Shown: positions 51,334 through 60,577 of the stretch, in pieces | Position numbering within the stretch: the stretch's first letter is position 1 | How the letters are laid out: every line of letters starts with the position of its first letter | Origin: UBA4742 sp037138595 | GTDB taxonomy: Bacteria; Actinomycetota; Acidimicrobiia; Acidimicrobiales; Acidimicrobilacustridaceae | NCBI GenBank assembly: GCA_037138595.1 | Contig: JBAXIB010000015.1 | Location: 20,713 to 84,712 of the forward strand | Direction of reading: 5' to 3' | DNA length: 64,000 nucleotides | The notes under the pieces: model-generated | What the model saw: the letters and a program-made list of their open reading frames with translations, nothing else | The model's database searches: none | Told to the model about the DNA's origin: nothing | Translations under genes and position numbers: made by a program

Positions 51334-52725
51334 GTGATTGAAGAGTCTGTCATCAGCCGAACGCTGGGCACTGCGCTCAGCACGGGTGGAGAATTTGCCG
51401 AGATCTTCGTAGAAGACAAGCGGTCGTCATCGGCGGTGCTTGATGACGGCAAGGTTGAGGAACTGACGTCGGGTCGTGATCGTGGCGCGGGCATTCGGGT
51501 TGTTGTCGGCGATACCACAGGGTTTGCCCATACGGCAGATCTCACCGAGTCGGGATTGGCCGCTGCTGCTGAAGCCGCGGCCGCGGCCGCTCGGGGCGGT
51601 GGTGGCGGCACGAGGATTATCGACCTCACTCGACATACTGCTCCGGCCCCGAACTTGGTCGAGATCATGCCGGGGGATGTTCCAAAAGCGCGCAAGGTCG
51701 AATTGCTCATACAGGCCAATGACGTGGCGCGTTCGCAAGGTGGCGCAATTAGTCAGGTGTCGGCGAGTTACGGCGACAGTCGCCGGCGCATCCTTGTCGC
51801 CAATAGCGATGGGCTGCTGGCGAGTGACGATCAAGTCAAGACCTTCTTTGCCGTCTCTTGTATCGCTACCGGTGACACCGGTATGCAGACCGGTCGCGAG
51901 AGCGTTGGTCATACCATTGGATTCGAATTATTCGACCGATATGACGTTGATGAACTCGCGGCTCGGGCAGCACACCGAGCACTGACGAAGTTGAGCGCCC
52001 GGCCAGCTCCGAGTGGTCAGATGCCAGTGGTGATTGCGTCCGGCGGCGGTGGCGTGCTCTTCCATGAAGCATGTGGTCACGGGCTCGAGGCGGATTTGGT
52101 CGGAAAGAACGCATCGGTTTTTCGTGACCGTGTCGGTGAACTTGTCGCGAGTCCGTCGGTCACGATCGTCGACGACGGCACGATGGGTGGCGAATGGGGA
52201 TGCTTTTCCATCGACGACGAAGGTCACCCGGCCCAGCGAAATGTCTTGATCGAAAATGGCGTGCTCACCGATTACATGTGGGACCTTCTCCGGGCACGAA
52301 AGGAAGGGCGGGCCAGTTCGGGAAACGGCCGCCGTCAGAGTTACCAACATCTGCCGATGGTGCGGATGACAAACACCTATTTGCTCAATGGGCCTGACGA
52401 TCCCGACGAAATCGTGGCTTCGACCGATAAAGGTGTATTCGTTAAGCATCTTGGTGGCGGGCAGGTCAATACCGCGACCGGTGATTTCGTGTTCGGGATG
52501 ACTGAGGCGTACCTCATTGAAAATGGTGAAATTACTGAACCATTGCGCGAGGGAAACCTGATCGGTAATGGTCCTGAAGTACTCACTCGAATCGATGCCC
52601 TTGCAGGAGACTTCGCAATGGGTCCGCCGGGTACGTGCGGCAAAGACGGCCAAGGCGTCCCCGTGGGTGATGGCGTTCCGACGCTCCGAGTTTCGAGTTT
52701 GACCATCGGCGGTACGGCAGCCTGA
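51334..52725 (+). CDS. tldD: TldD family metallopeptidase subunit
   Basis: I choose the GTG at 51334 (VIEESVISRTLG), which has AGAGG eight bases upstream; 463 residues. The frame is open to 51241 without resemblance. The metal-binding HEACGH (H244, E245, H249) in GGGGVLFHEACGHGLEAD is intact. PAAGRRS-like DGSLLASD and the late GPPGTCGKDGQGVPVGDG stretch are family marks. In E. coli TldD with TldE degrades unfolded peptides and matures microcins; the catalytic zinc lies in TldD. The stop overlaps the tldE start by one base (TGATG). Confidence 0.93.
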   Translation: MIEESVISRTLGTALSTGGEFAEIFVEDKRSSSAVLDDGKVEELTSGRDRGAGIRVVVGDTTGFAHTADLTESGLAAAAEAAAAAARGGGGGTRIIDLTRHTAPAPNLVEIMPGDVPKARKVELLIQANDVARSQGGAISQVSASYGDSRRRILVANSDGLLASDDQVKTFFAVSCIATGDTGMQTGRESVGHTIGFELFDRYDVDELAARAAHRALTKLSARPAPSGQMPVVIASGGGGVLFHEACGHGLEADLVGKNASVFRDRVGELVASPSVTIVDDGTMGGEWGCFSIDDEGHPAQRNVLIENGVLTDYMWDLLRARKEGRASSGNGRRQSYQHLPMVRMTNTYLLNGPDDPDEIVASTDKGVFVKHLGGGQVNTATGDFVFGMTEAYLIENGEITEPLREGNLIGNGPEVLTRIDALAGDFAMGPPGTCGKDGQGVPVGDGVPTLRVSSLTIGGTAA

Positions 52726-54065
52726 TGGAACTTCTTGACGTTGGTGACCGCGTCGTGGGACTGGCACGCCAGGGCGAACAGGTCGAAGTGGTGGTCTCGC
52801 GCGGGCGCGAGACCGAAATTAAGGCCTACGACGGCGAGATCGAATCACTGTCGTCGGCACAATCACAAGGCGTCGGCATTCGGGTGATTTCCGATAACCG
52901 CCAGGGTTTCGCCTATGCCGCCACTTTCGACCCCGACGTACTCGCCGAAACCCTTGCCGAAGCGCGCGATAACGCGACCTTCGCAACACCGGACGAGTTT
53001 CTTGGACTTGCCGAGCCAGATGGTGTCGCCATTGCTGACCTCGATCTGTTTAGCGAAGCGCTTGAGGTTTTTCCGACCCAGCGCAAGGTTGATCTCGCGA
53101 TCGAACTCGAGCGTGCGGTGCGATCGGCTGATCCGCGCATTTCCGGGATTGAGTCAGCGGAGTACGTCGATGTCATCGACGAAAACGCGATTGTTTCGAC
53201 TACGGGTATTCGGACGGTAGGGCGAGAGACCGCGTGTTATGTCATGACCTACGCCATGGCAGCCGAGGGAGATGAGACCCAAACTGGATTTGGATTTTCA
53301 GTCGGACGCGATCCCCACCAACTCGATGTTGCACAAGCGGCGACGGACGCGTCTGATCGAGCGACGCGCATGTTGGGCGCGGTGAAACCGCCCAGCGAAC
53401 GCCTTCGGGTAGTTCTTGATCCTTGGGTGACTGCGCAATTTCTCGGAATCTTGGCGTTCACGCTGAACGGTGAGGCCGTGATTAAGGGCCGATCATTGTT
53501 CGCTGATCGACTTGGTGACGAGGTTGCGTCGAGTTTGGTAACGCTGGTTGACGATCCCACTGATGCTCGCGCATTTACCGCGACTGAAACTGATGGCGAG
53601 GGATTAGCAACGCGGCGAAATGTGTTGATCGAAAACGGCGTGCTTCGACAGTTCGTCCACAACGCGTACAGCGCGCGGCGGGCCGGTACCCGCTCAACGG
53701 GATCCGCGGTACGCGGCGGGTTCAAAGCAACGCCGACCGTTGGCTGCATGGCTACGTCGATGCAGCCTGGCGTCGCCACTCAGGAAGAACTCGTCGCGAT
53801 GGTCGGTGACGGCTTGTTAGTGCAAGATGTCGCGGGATTGCATTCCGGGGTCAATCCAATCAGCGGCGATTTTTCGACTGGCGCCGAAGGCTTGCGTATC
53901 CGCGGTGGAGCGATAGCCGAACCAGTTCGGGAGTTCACGATCGCTTCGACCCTGCAAAGAATGCTCAAAGACGTTTCAGCGGTCGGCAGTGATTTGCAGT
54001 GGCTCCCGATGAGTGCTTCTGGCGTGAGCCTGGTGATCGACGAAGTCACTATCTCTGGTGTCTGA
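52725..54065 (+). CDS. tldE: TldE/PmbA family protein, first copy
   Basis: The 446-residue protein starts at the ATG at 52725, which shares a base with the tldD stop. It lacks HExxxH, as TldE/PmbA proteins do, but keeps their landmarks: VVSRGRETEIKAYDGEIESLSSAQSQGVGIRVISD, LTLVDDP-like VTLVDDPTDARAFTATETDGEGLATRRNVLIENG, and HSGVNPISGDFSTGAEGLRIRGG. It should form a heterodimer with TldD to make the peptide tunnel. A second TldE copy follows and overlaps by eight bases. They are clearly related but well diverged. Confidence 0.9.
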   Translation: MELLDVGDRVVGLARQGEQVEVVVSRGRETEIKAYDGEIESLSSAQSQGVGIRVISDNRQGFAYAATFDPDVLAETLAEARDNATFATPDEFLGLAEPDGVAIADLDLFSEALEVFPTQRKVDLAIELERAVRSADPRISGIESAEYVDVIDENAIVSTTGIRTVGRETACYVMTYAMAAEGDETQTGFGFSVGRDPHQLDVAQAATDASDRATRMLGAVKPPSERLRVVLDPWVTAQFLGILAFTLNGEAVIKGRSLFADRLGDEVASSLVTLVDDPTDARAFTATETDGEGLATRRNVLIENGVLRQFVHNAYSARRAGTRSTGSAVRGGFKATPTVGCMATSMQPGVATQEELVAMVGDGLLVQDVAGLHSGVNPISGDFSTGAEGLRIRGGAIAEPVREFTIASTLQRMLKDVSAVGSDLQWLPMSASGVSLVIDEVTISGV

Positions 54066-55416
54066 TCAGTCCCCGCACTACGACTTAGTTGCAATCGCAC
54101 AGCGCGTAGCTGCTCAAGCGAATCCCGGCGAGCAGGTCGAGGCTTTCGTGGTGCGGGGAATTTCAACGCAGGTCAAGGCCTACCACGGTGAGGTTGAATC
54201 GCTTACCTCGGCCGAATCGTTTGGTGTCGGAATTCGAGTGATAGCTGACCGACGTCAAGGTTTTGCTCATGCGGGCACTTTTGATGACGATGTCGTAGCT
54301 GAAACTTTGGGCCATGCTCGCGATAACGCGGCTTTTGGCGAGCCTGACGAATGGTTTGGTCTCGCCGAACCAGATGGAGTTGCGCCAATTGATCAGGAAC
54401 TGTGGCGTGAAGGATTGGCCGCATTCACGACTGATCGCAAGATAGAAATCGCCCTCGCACTGGAGCGGTCGGTGATGGGACGCGATCCACGAGTTACCGG
54501 CGTGAGGTCGGCCGTCTACGCCGATTCGGCAGGCGAGGGTGCAGTCGCATCGAGCGCAGGTGTTGTGGCCTATGGGCGAGGCACGTCGTGTTATGTGTCG
54601 GTGGCGGCGTTGGCTGAGGATGGAAAAGAAACCAAGATCGGCGGCGGTGTTGATGTGGGGCGCGAGCCAGATGAGCTTGACATTGAGCTCGCTGCGGCGG
54701 AAGCGGTCGACAAAGCGGTGCGGCTTTTTGGAGCCAAGCCGGCGGCGTCGCAACGAATCACCATCGTGTTGGAACCTCGGCTCGCGGCATCTATTGTGGC
54801 GCTCGCGGGCGGAACGTTGAGCGGCGAGCGCGTCCTGAAAGGGCGTTCACCGTTCGGTGATCGAATGGGCGAAGCGATTGCTTCACCGCTGTTGACCCTT
54901 GTCGATGATCCGACGAATCCGTGGTCGCTTGCCGCCGAAAGTCATGATGGCGAAGGCCTTGCTTGTCGGCCAAATCCATTGATCGTTGACGGCGTGTTAC
55001 AACAGTTTTTACACAACGCGTATACGGCGCGCCGAGCGGGAACTCACTCGACTGGTTCCGCAGTACGTGGGTATCGCACGACCCCCGGGGTGGGGTGCCA
55101 AGCCTTGGCGGTTGCCCCCGGGAGCGGAACCCACGATGAATTGGTGGCTGGAGTCGAACTGGGTTTCTTGGTCGACTCGATGAGTGGTTTTCACTCGGGC
55201 GTGAATGCCGTCAGCGGAGATTTTTCGGTCGGAGCTGAGGGGATCATGATTCGCGACGGTCACCTGGCCGAGCCGGTGAGAGAAATCACGTTGGCATCAA
55301 CATTGCAACGCCTATTGCTTGGCATAGAAGCAGTTGGTGCTGATCTTGAATGGTTACCGAGTGGCATGGGGGCGGTCACGTTAGTGATCGGCGACGTCGC
55401 CTTAAGCGGAACGTGA
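54058..55416 (+). CDS. TldE/PmbA family protein, second copy
   Basis: The 452-residue protein starts at a GTG inside the last eight bases of the first tldE. It is collinear with that copy: VVRGISTQVKAYHGEVESLTSAESFGVGIRVIADRRQGFAHA, then LLTLVDDPTNPWSLAAESHDGEGLACRPNPLIVDGVLQQFLHNAYTARRAGT, then HSGVNAVSGDFSVGAEGIMIRDG. It likewise lacks the zinc motif. A tandem duplication of tldE after tldD is the simplest account. It could form an alternative TldD partner with a different substrate or specificity; this is inference. Confidence 0.88.
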   Translation: MSDQSPHYDLVAIAQRVAAQANPGEQVEAFVVRGISTQVKAYHGEVESLTSAESFGVGIRVIADRRQGFAHAGTFDDDVVAETLGHARDNAAFGEPDEWFGLAEPDGVAPIDQELWREGLAAFTTDRKIEIALALERSVMGRDPRVTGVRSAVYADSAGEGAVASSAGVVAYGRGTSCYVSVAALAEDGKETKIGGGVDVGREPDELDIELAAAEAVDKAVRLFGAKPAASQRITIVLEPRLAASIVALAGGTLSGERVLKGRSPFGDRMGEAIASPLLTLVDDPTNPWSLAAESHDGEGLACRPNPLIVDGVLQQFLHNAYTARRAGTHSTGSAVRGYRTTPGVGCQALAVAPGSGTHDELVAGVELGFLVDSMSGFHSGVNAVSGDFSVGAEGIMIRDGHLAEPVREITLASTLQRLLLGIEAVGADLEWLPSGMGAVTLVIGDVALSGT

Positions 55417-55461
55417 CATCAGTAGTGCTCGCATTGGTCGTCTTTTCATGATGACGCTTCG

Positions 55462-56136
55462 TTAGCCCTGTCCGACGATCGCGACAACGACCATGCCCTG
55501 GCCGAGTGCGGTCGCGACTGCGGCCGCTTCGGTATCGGAAACGGCGACGACAATCGAGGTGTCTGCTTCACCGATCACTCGGGCGTTGGCAGCGACCAAG
55601 CCAGCGGCTGAGGATCGTCGATTGGCTAATGCGTCGGTGTCGGATTTGGGATTGAACATGTCGACGCGATCACCAACCCGCACTTGGGTACCGGTACCTT
55701 CGATTGGAATCGCGATTGCCCGAAAGCCGTCCGGAACCAGTGCTGCCAGCCCGCTTATCCCGTGTGGGCCGAGCCGTCGACTGCTTATGATCTCGCCTGC
55801 GACGATCGTCGCGACCACGACTTGTCCAACGGGATCGAGTTCGGCCACATCGTGAGGAAGGTCGCCGACCGGCCACTCGCGAAATTCGAAGTCGTCGCGG
55901 CCGATCACATCGCCAATGTCGAGATCATGTCGGGCGACCCGGACCGACCGGGTCGTGCCGAGCGCGGCAACTGTCGTGGCGGCATCATTGGCCGTTGACG
56001 CAACGATCGCGGCGGCCGCGAGTGCCAGGCCCGCTGCGAGCAGCCAGCGGCCAATGCGATGTGGTGTGCGATGCCACCACGGGATGGCTGCGCCGAGCGC
56101 CAGATGGCCGGCGCGACGCGGAATGACAAAGCGCAT
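55462..56136 (-). CDS. SAF domain (CpaB/RcpC-like) membrane protein
   Basis: I start at the ATG at 56136 (MRFVIPRRAG), with GGAGG nine bases upstream; 224 residues. A hydrophobic anchor at about 29-48 (IGRWLLAAGLALAAAAIVAS) is followed by an SAF domain (about 65-130, VRVARHDLDIGDVIGRDDFEFREWPVGD ... VGQVVVATIVAGEIISSRRL). The C-terminal half has GDRVDMFNPKSD. SAF domains of this kind occur in Flp pilus CpaB/RcpC proteins, but no pilus genes are here. In actinobacteria an orphan SAF protein is commonly next to fmdB and galU, as it is here. Role unknown. Confidence 0.8.
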   Translation of the reverse strand: MRFVIPRRAGHLALGAAIPWWHRTPHRIGRWLLAAGLALAAAAIVASTANDAATTVAALGTTRSVRVARHDLDIGDVIGRDDFEFREWPVGDLPHDVAELDPVGQVVVATIVAGEIISSRRLGPHGISGLAALVPDGFRAIAIPIEGTGTQVRVGDRVDMFNPKSDTDALANRRSSAAGLVAANARVIGEADTSIVVAVSDTEAAAVATALGQGMVVVAIVGQG

Positions 56137-56233
56137 GAAAGGTTGCCTCCAACGGCGATGATTAGCAGTCGGGGGAAGGCGCACCCACCCTAGGTTCCGC
56201 AAGAGCGGCTGTCACCAGCCGAATTCGCTTGCG

Positions 56234-56632
56234 TTATGCGGGTGCAGATTCCTTTTTTCCGCTTGACGTTCCTGAGCCGGAACCTGACGTGCTCGACGAC
56301 GACGACGGCGTGGCGGTCGCTGGTGTTGAGTCTTTTTTTGAATCGGTCGAAGTGCTGCTTGATCCGCCTGATTCGCTGCTTCCGCCTGATTCACTCTGGG
56401 ATTCACTGCCCGTTGAGGTCGAAGCCGACGATGAGGTTGACGTTGTTGACGAAGTCCCTTTGCTGTCAGTTTTGTAAAATCCCGAACCCTTGAATGAAAT
56501 GCCAGGTGCGGCAAAAATTTTGCGTAGCGACCCACCACAACTTGGGCAGGTGTCGAGCGGGTCATCGCTAAACGACTGGACGACTTCGATTTCGTTGCTG
56601 CATTCTCGGCAGCGGTACTCGTATGTCGGCAT
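56234..56632 (-). CDS. FmdB family zinc-ribbon protein with long Ser/Thr tail
   Basis: The ATG at 56632 (MPTYEYRC) has GGAG eight bases upstream; the frame is open to 57256 but would read antisense through galU. The product has 132 residues. Residues 1-52 are the FmdB zinc ribbon: MPTYEYRCRECSNEIEVVQS, then DDPLDTCPSCGGSLRKIF (two CxxC pairs) and the GISFKGSGFYKTD end. The last 75 residues are almost only Ser, Thr, Gly, Ala, Asp and Lys. The small domain is thought to act in regulation; its partner is unknown. It sits in the conserved SAF-fmdB-galU order and is divergent from galU (168 bases). Confidence 0.88.
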   Translation of the reverse strand: MPTYEYRCRECSNEIEVVQSFSDDPLDTCPSCGGSLRKIFAAPGISFKGSGFYKTDSKGTSSTTSTSSSASTSTGSESQSESGGSSESGGSSSTSTDSKKDSTPATATPSSSSSTSGSGSGTSSGKKESAPA

Positions 56633-56800
56633 GGCGGGAACTCCGGTAGTGGAACGAAAGTCGAGTTGGTGAGCGAGTCGCGGACAGCCTGCGGTTGGCA
56701 GGTGAGTTAACTCAGGATTGACGATCATACCGACATGGACGGCCGTAATGCCCGCCGAGCAGTGGGTGGCAGGGTCGACGCGGTGTCCTAGAGTGGCGCC

Positions 56801-57685
56801 ATGACGTCGCTCGTTACGAAAGCGGTAATTCCTGCGGCAGGGTTGGGGACCCGATTCTTGCCCGCCACAAAGGCGCAACCGAAAGAGATGTTGCCGATCG
56901 TTGATAAGCCAGCGATTCAATATGTGGTCGAAGAAGCGGTGCGGGCTGGCATTGATGACATTTTGATCATTACGGGTCGCGGCAAGCGCACGCTCGAAGA
57001 TCACTTCGATCGAAATTTCGAACTTGAGTATTACCTTGAGCAGCGCGGTAAGACCGAAGAACTCCATGAAATCCAAGCGTTGGCTGAGATGGCCGACATC
57101 CATTATGTGCGACAAGGGGAACCGCTTGGATTGGGCCATGCCGTTTCGGTGGCGCGCAAACATGTCGGTGACAATCCGTTCGTCGTACTTCTCGGAGACG
57201 ACCTTATGGATCGTCGGTCGAATGTCTTGCAGGGAATGATCGATACCTACGACCAATACGGGCGGTCGGTGGTTGCGTTGGCGGAATTCCCCATCGAACA
57301 GATCTCGTCTTACGGATGCGTGAAACCCGAAGCGGTGACCGACACCTTGGTCCGTATTCTCGACATCGTCGAGAAGCCTCAGCCGAGTGAAGCACCCTCA
57401 AATCTGGCGGTCATGGGACGTTATGTGTTCACGCCCGAAATATTCGGAGCGTTGGAAAAAGTTCGACCTGGTGTAGGCGGCGAAATCCAACTTACCGATG
57501 CCATTGCAATCCTGCTGGCTGAGCAAACGGTGTACGGCTACACATTCACTGGTGGTCGCTACGACATAGGAAAGAAAATCGACTACCTCAAGGCGACTGT
57601 CGAACTTGGCATCGACCATCCTGAAGTCGGCCCCGAATTTGAAGCGTTTTTACGCGCATTTGTGCGAGGCCGTGGGTTGGCATGA
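56801..57685 (+). CDS. galU: UTP-glucose-1-phosphate uridylyltransferase
   Basis: The 294-residue nucleotidyltransferase has the N-terminal AVIPAAGLGTRFLPATKAQPKEMLPIVDKPAIQYVVEEA signature of GalU, then FVVLLGDDLMD and the C-terminal GGRYDIGKKIDYLKATVELG. It makes UDP-glucose from UTP and glucose-1-phosphate for cell-envelope sugars and storage polymers. It is coupled with glp by an ATGA overlap (57682-57685). Its product supply ties it loosely to the glycogen phosphorylase in this window. Confidence 0.96.
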   Translation: MTSLVTKAVIPAAGLGTRFLPATKAQPKEMLPIVDKPAIQYVVEEAVRAGIDDILIITGRGKRTLEDHFDRNFELEYYLEQRGKTEELHEIQALAEMADIHYVRQGEPLGLGHAVSVARKHVGDNPFVVLLGDDLMDRRSNVLQGMIDTYDQYGRSVVALAEFPIEQISSYGCVKPEAVTDTLVRILDIVEKPQPSEAPSNLAVMGRYVFTPEIFGALEKVRPGVGGEIQLTDAIAILLAEQTVYGYTFTGGRYDIGKKIDYLKATVELGIDHPEVGPEFEAFLRAFVRGRGLA

Positions 57686-58944
57686 TTGAGTTGAGCGAGG
57701 CCCGAGCCTTTGTGCTTGAGGCCTGCTCGGTACTACCGGCCGTGCGTATCCGCACGGCCGATGCGCTCGGATGTGTGGCGACTGAGGCATTGGTGTCGAA
57801 TCAATTCGTACCGCCGTTTGCCAATAGTGCGCTGGATGGATTCGCGGTTCTGGCGCGAGACACCATTGGCGCAACGTTGACCAACCCGGTTCGGTTGCGA
57901 CTTATCGGAACGATCCGTGCCGGGATGGGCCCGGACACTTCACCCGCTGCCGGTGATGCGGTGCGGATCATGACTGGCGCACCGATGCCCACCGGTGCTG
58001 ATGCGATCGTGATGGTCGAACAAAGCGCGTTGGTCGCTGATGATCAAGTGGACCTTTTTGCGCAGGTCGAAGCGGGAAACGCGGTGCGCAATGCCGGCGA
58101 AGACTTACGACCCGGCGACCTGGTGTTCCCGGCTGGTGACGTGATCAGCGCGGGTCACCTCGGCGTGCTCGCGACGCTCGGAGTCGATGAAGTCCAGGTC
58201 GTACCTCGCGTGCGCGTCGGCGTGATGTCGACTGGCGACGAACTTGTTGATGGTCCCGAAGCGCTGGCACCAGGTCAGATCCGAGATTCCAATCGGCAGA
58301 CGTTGTTGGCGCTGGTGCAACAAGCAGGATGCGTCGCGATCGACCTGGGTCGTATCCCCGATGATGAAGCCGCAATTACTGAAGCCCTCGTGGCGGGTGC
58401 AAAAACATGCGATGCCCTGATTTCAACCGGAGGGGTGAGCATGGGCGATTTCGACTTCGTGAAGATCGTGCTTGATCGAATTGGTGACGTGCATTGGATG
58501 CAGGTAGCGGTGAAGCCAGCAAAGCCGCTCGCATGTGGCACGATCCCCCGGTCGCAATCAGTGGAGTCCGGGCCCGCTTCACAGTCAGATCAGGTCAGTC
58601 GAGTGCCGGTGTTTGGACTTCCGGGCAATCCGGTGTCGTCGGTAGTGTCGTTTGAATTGTTTGCGCGTCCGGCGCTGCGCAAGATGATGGGACATCGCGA
58701 CATCGATCGCCGCCGAATTCAGGCTGTCGCCGATGAACCGCTGGTCCGTCACCCGGATGGAAAAGTGCATGTTCGCCAAGTGGTCTGTACCTACGGCGAC
58801 GACAATAGCTTCCATGTCGTGTCTGCCGGTGGCGCCGGTTCGCATCAATTAAGCGTATTGGTGAGCGCCAATGCCATGGCCGTGTTGCCCGATGGCGGCT
58901 CCATCGAGTTTGGCGAAACGGTGGACGTCTTGTTGTGCGATTAA
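57682..58944 (+). CDS. glp: molybdopterin molybdotransferase/gephyrin-like protein (MoeA/Glp)
   Basis: The 420-residue protein has the MoeA four-domain pattern: the FANSALDGFAV start, AGDAVRIMTGAPMPTGADAIVMVE, LGVDEVQVVPRVRVGVMSTGDELV, the molybdopterin-binding STGGVSMGDFDFVK and FGLPGNPVSSVVSFELFARPAL. MoeA inserts molybdate into molybdopterin. In corynebacteria a MoeA-like protein called Glp, encoded after galU, also acts in cell division through the membrane receptor GlpR. The gene here lies in the same relation to galU and to a SepX/GlpR-like gene at 61274. Both roles are possible; sequence alone does not decide. Confidence 0.92.
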   Translation: MIELSEARAFVLEACSVLPAVRIRTADALGCVATEALVSNQFVPPFANSALDGFAVLARDTIGATLTNPVRLRLIGTIRAGMGPDTSPAAGDAVRIMTGAPMPTGADAIVMVEQSALVADDQVDLFAQVEAGNAVRNAGEDLRPGDLVFPAGDVISAGHLGVLATLGVDEVQVVPRVRVGVMSTGDELVDGPEALAPGQIRDSNRQTLLALVQQAGCVAIDLGRIPDDEAAITEALVAGAKTCDALISTGGVSMGDFDFVKIVLDRIGDVHWMQVAVKPAKPLACGTIPRSQSVESGPASQSDQVSRVPVFGLPGNPVSSVVSFELFARPALRKMMGHRDIDRRRIQAVADEPLVRHPDGKVHVRQVVCTYGDDNSFHVVSAGGAGSHQLSVLVSANAMAVLPDGGSIEFGETVDVLLCD

Positions 58945-58991
58945 GCCTTGCTTTGCCCGAAGGCGATCACCTCTGACACGGGTGAGTAACG

Positions 58992-59474
58992 TTGTCGTTT
59001 GTGGAGACGGCGAAGACAATCGTGTTCAGACTGACTGCGTCGCAGCAACGCCGCTACCGTTTTGGACTCGCCGGTGGAGCGAGCATGGTGTTGTCTGCTG
59101 GCGTTGTTCGCCTAGCGATAACCGGTCGCTTGATGTCGCTGGCGGGATTGGTATCGATTTCAGTGCTCGCATTGGCCCTTGGCGCCGCTGCGATGGTGGT
59201 CATTGGCATGCAACCGTTGGTGGTAGTAACCGAAACGTCATTGTTGGCGCGTCGCGGGCCTCGCCGGACTGAGGTCACATGGATCGATGTAACCACCATC
59301 GACATTCGGGAACGGGGTGAATCTCGGCGCGTCGTTGTGCACGCCAATGGTCGTCCCGTCGTCCTTCCGGTTCCGCTTACTGGTGGCTCACTATTGAGTC
59401 CTGGCATCGATCGCGACCTGGACGACAAGGTCGAGATTCTGCGCGGATGGTGGCGCTCTCGCGCTACCACCTAG
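58992..59474 (+). CDS. small membrane protein with PH-like C-terminal domain
   Basis: The 160-residue protein starts at TTG 58992 or, three codons later, GTG 59001. It has two hydrophobic segments (about 26-44 and 49-72). A cytoplasmic-looking beta-rich part follows (QPLVVVTETSLLARRGPRRTEVTWIDVTTIDIRERGESRRVVVHANGRPVVLPVP), which resembles bacterial PH-type domains after two TM segments. The gene lies between glp and moaA on the same strand. Function unknown; the position suggests membership of the same transcription unit. Confidence 0.65.
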   Translation: MSFVETAKTIVFRLTASQQRRYRFGLAGGASMVLSAGVVRLAITGRLMSLAGLVSISVLALALGAAAMVVIGMQPLVVVTETSLLARRGPRRTEVTWIDVTTIDIRERGESRRVVVHANGRPVVLPVPLTGGSLLSPGIDRDLDDKVEILRGWWRSRATT

Positions 59475-59483
59475 CCTCGGCGC

Positions 59484-60548
59484 ATGACTACAAGCGATCG
59501 CGATAATGAGAATGCACTCGAGAATCCCCTCGTTGCTGCGGTCGCGTCGAAAGATCTGGTAGATCGATTTGGTCGGGTGCATCGAGATCTGCGGATTTCG
59601 ATCACCGATCGTTGCAATTTCCGTTGTACCTATTGCATGCCCGCTGAGGGCATGCCGTGGCTCCCGCGCACCGAGTTGTTGTCTTATGAAGAGCTCACTC
59701 GAGTGGCGCGCCTTTTGGTAGATCGCTACGGGTTCAACGGAATCCGAGTCACCGGTGGCGAGCCAACTGTCCGCGCACACCTGCCGGTATTGATCGAAAA
59801 GCTGAGCGCGTTGCAAACCCCGAGCGGTCAACCCGTTGATGTCGCGTTGACTACGAATGGTGCAAGCCTCCGTTTACTTGCTCATGATCTGGCCGCGGCC
59901 GGATTGAGTCGAATCAATGTGTCTTGTGATTCGCTCCGCCGTGATCGTTTCGCTGAACTTACAAAACGAGACGCACTGCACGATGTACTTGACGGCGTTG
60001 ACGCGGCAGTGGCGGCCGGACTCGAACCTGTGAAAATCAACGTAGTGGTCATCAAGGGTGTCAACGACGATGAAATTGTTGACTTCGCAACCTATGGCCG
60101 TGAGCACGGTGTAATCGTGCGCTTCATTGAGTTCATGCCACTCGACGCGCAGGGCGAGTGGACTAACGATCAAGTTTTTACCTACGCCGACATCATCGCT
60201 GCAATCGATTCGGTGTATCCGATTGAGCCAGTTGGTCCGAGGGGTTCGGACCCTGCGCAACGTTTTCAGTATCGGGATGGAAACGGTGAGATCGGCATCA
60301 TCGGGAGCGTGACCCATTCATTTTGTGAAACGTGTGATCGAGTCCGGTTGACCGCAGAAGGTCAGTTACGCAATTGCTTGTTTTCGCTCGACGAACACGA
60401 CCTTCGAGGCCCGATGCGTGGCGGCGCCGATGACGACACATTGGCCGACATCGTCGAGCGCGCCGTTGCCGAGAAGTGGATTGGTCACTCGATCAATCAA
60501 GTCACGTTTATTCGCCCGAAGCGAGGCATGAGCCAAATCGGTGGCTGA
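59484..60548 (+). CDS. moaA: GTP 3',8-cyclase (molybdenum cofactor synthesis)
   Basis: The 354-residue radical SAM enzyme has the N-terminal CNFRCTYCMP cluster (CX3CX2C) and the C-terminal second cluster SFCETCDRVRLTAEGQLRNCLF. It ends in the GG tail (SQIGG) needed for catalysis. It converts GTP to 3',8-cyclo-7,8-dihydro-GTP, the first Moco step. moaC follows 29 bases later. The N-terminal 25 residues are a variable extension before DRFGRVHRDLRIS. Confidence 0.96.
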   Translation: MTTSDRDNENALENPLVAAVASKDLVDRFGRVHRDLRISITDRCNFRCTYCMPAEGMPWLPRTELLSYEELTRVARLLVDRYGFNGIRVTGGEPTVRAHLPVLIEKLSALQTPSGQPVDVALTTNGASLRLLAHDLAAAGLSRINVSCDSLRRDRFAELTKRDALHDVLDGVDAAVAAGLEPVKINVVVIKGVNDDEIVDFATYGREHGVIVRFIEFMPLDAQGEWTNDQVFTYADIIAAIDSVYPIEPVGPRGSDPAQRFQYRDGNGEIGIIGSVTHSFCETCDRVRLTAEGQLRNCLFSLDEHDLRGPMRGGADDDTLADIVERAVAEKWIGHSINQVTFIRPKRGMSQIGG

Positions 60549-60577
60549 TGGGGTAACGCCGCCTACACTTTGCGACC

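Noticed and set aside
56234..57256. Long open frame reading from the FmdB gene antisense through galU
   Set aside because: galU is certain on the plus strand; only the last 132 codons match FmdB, with their own ATG and SD.
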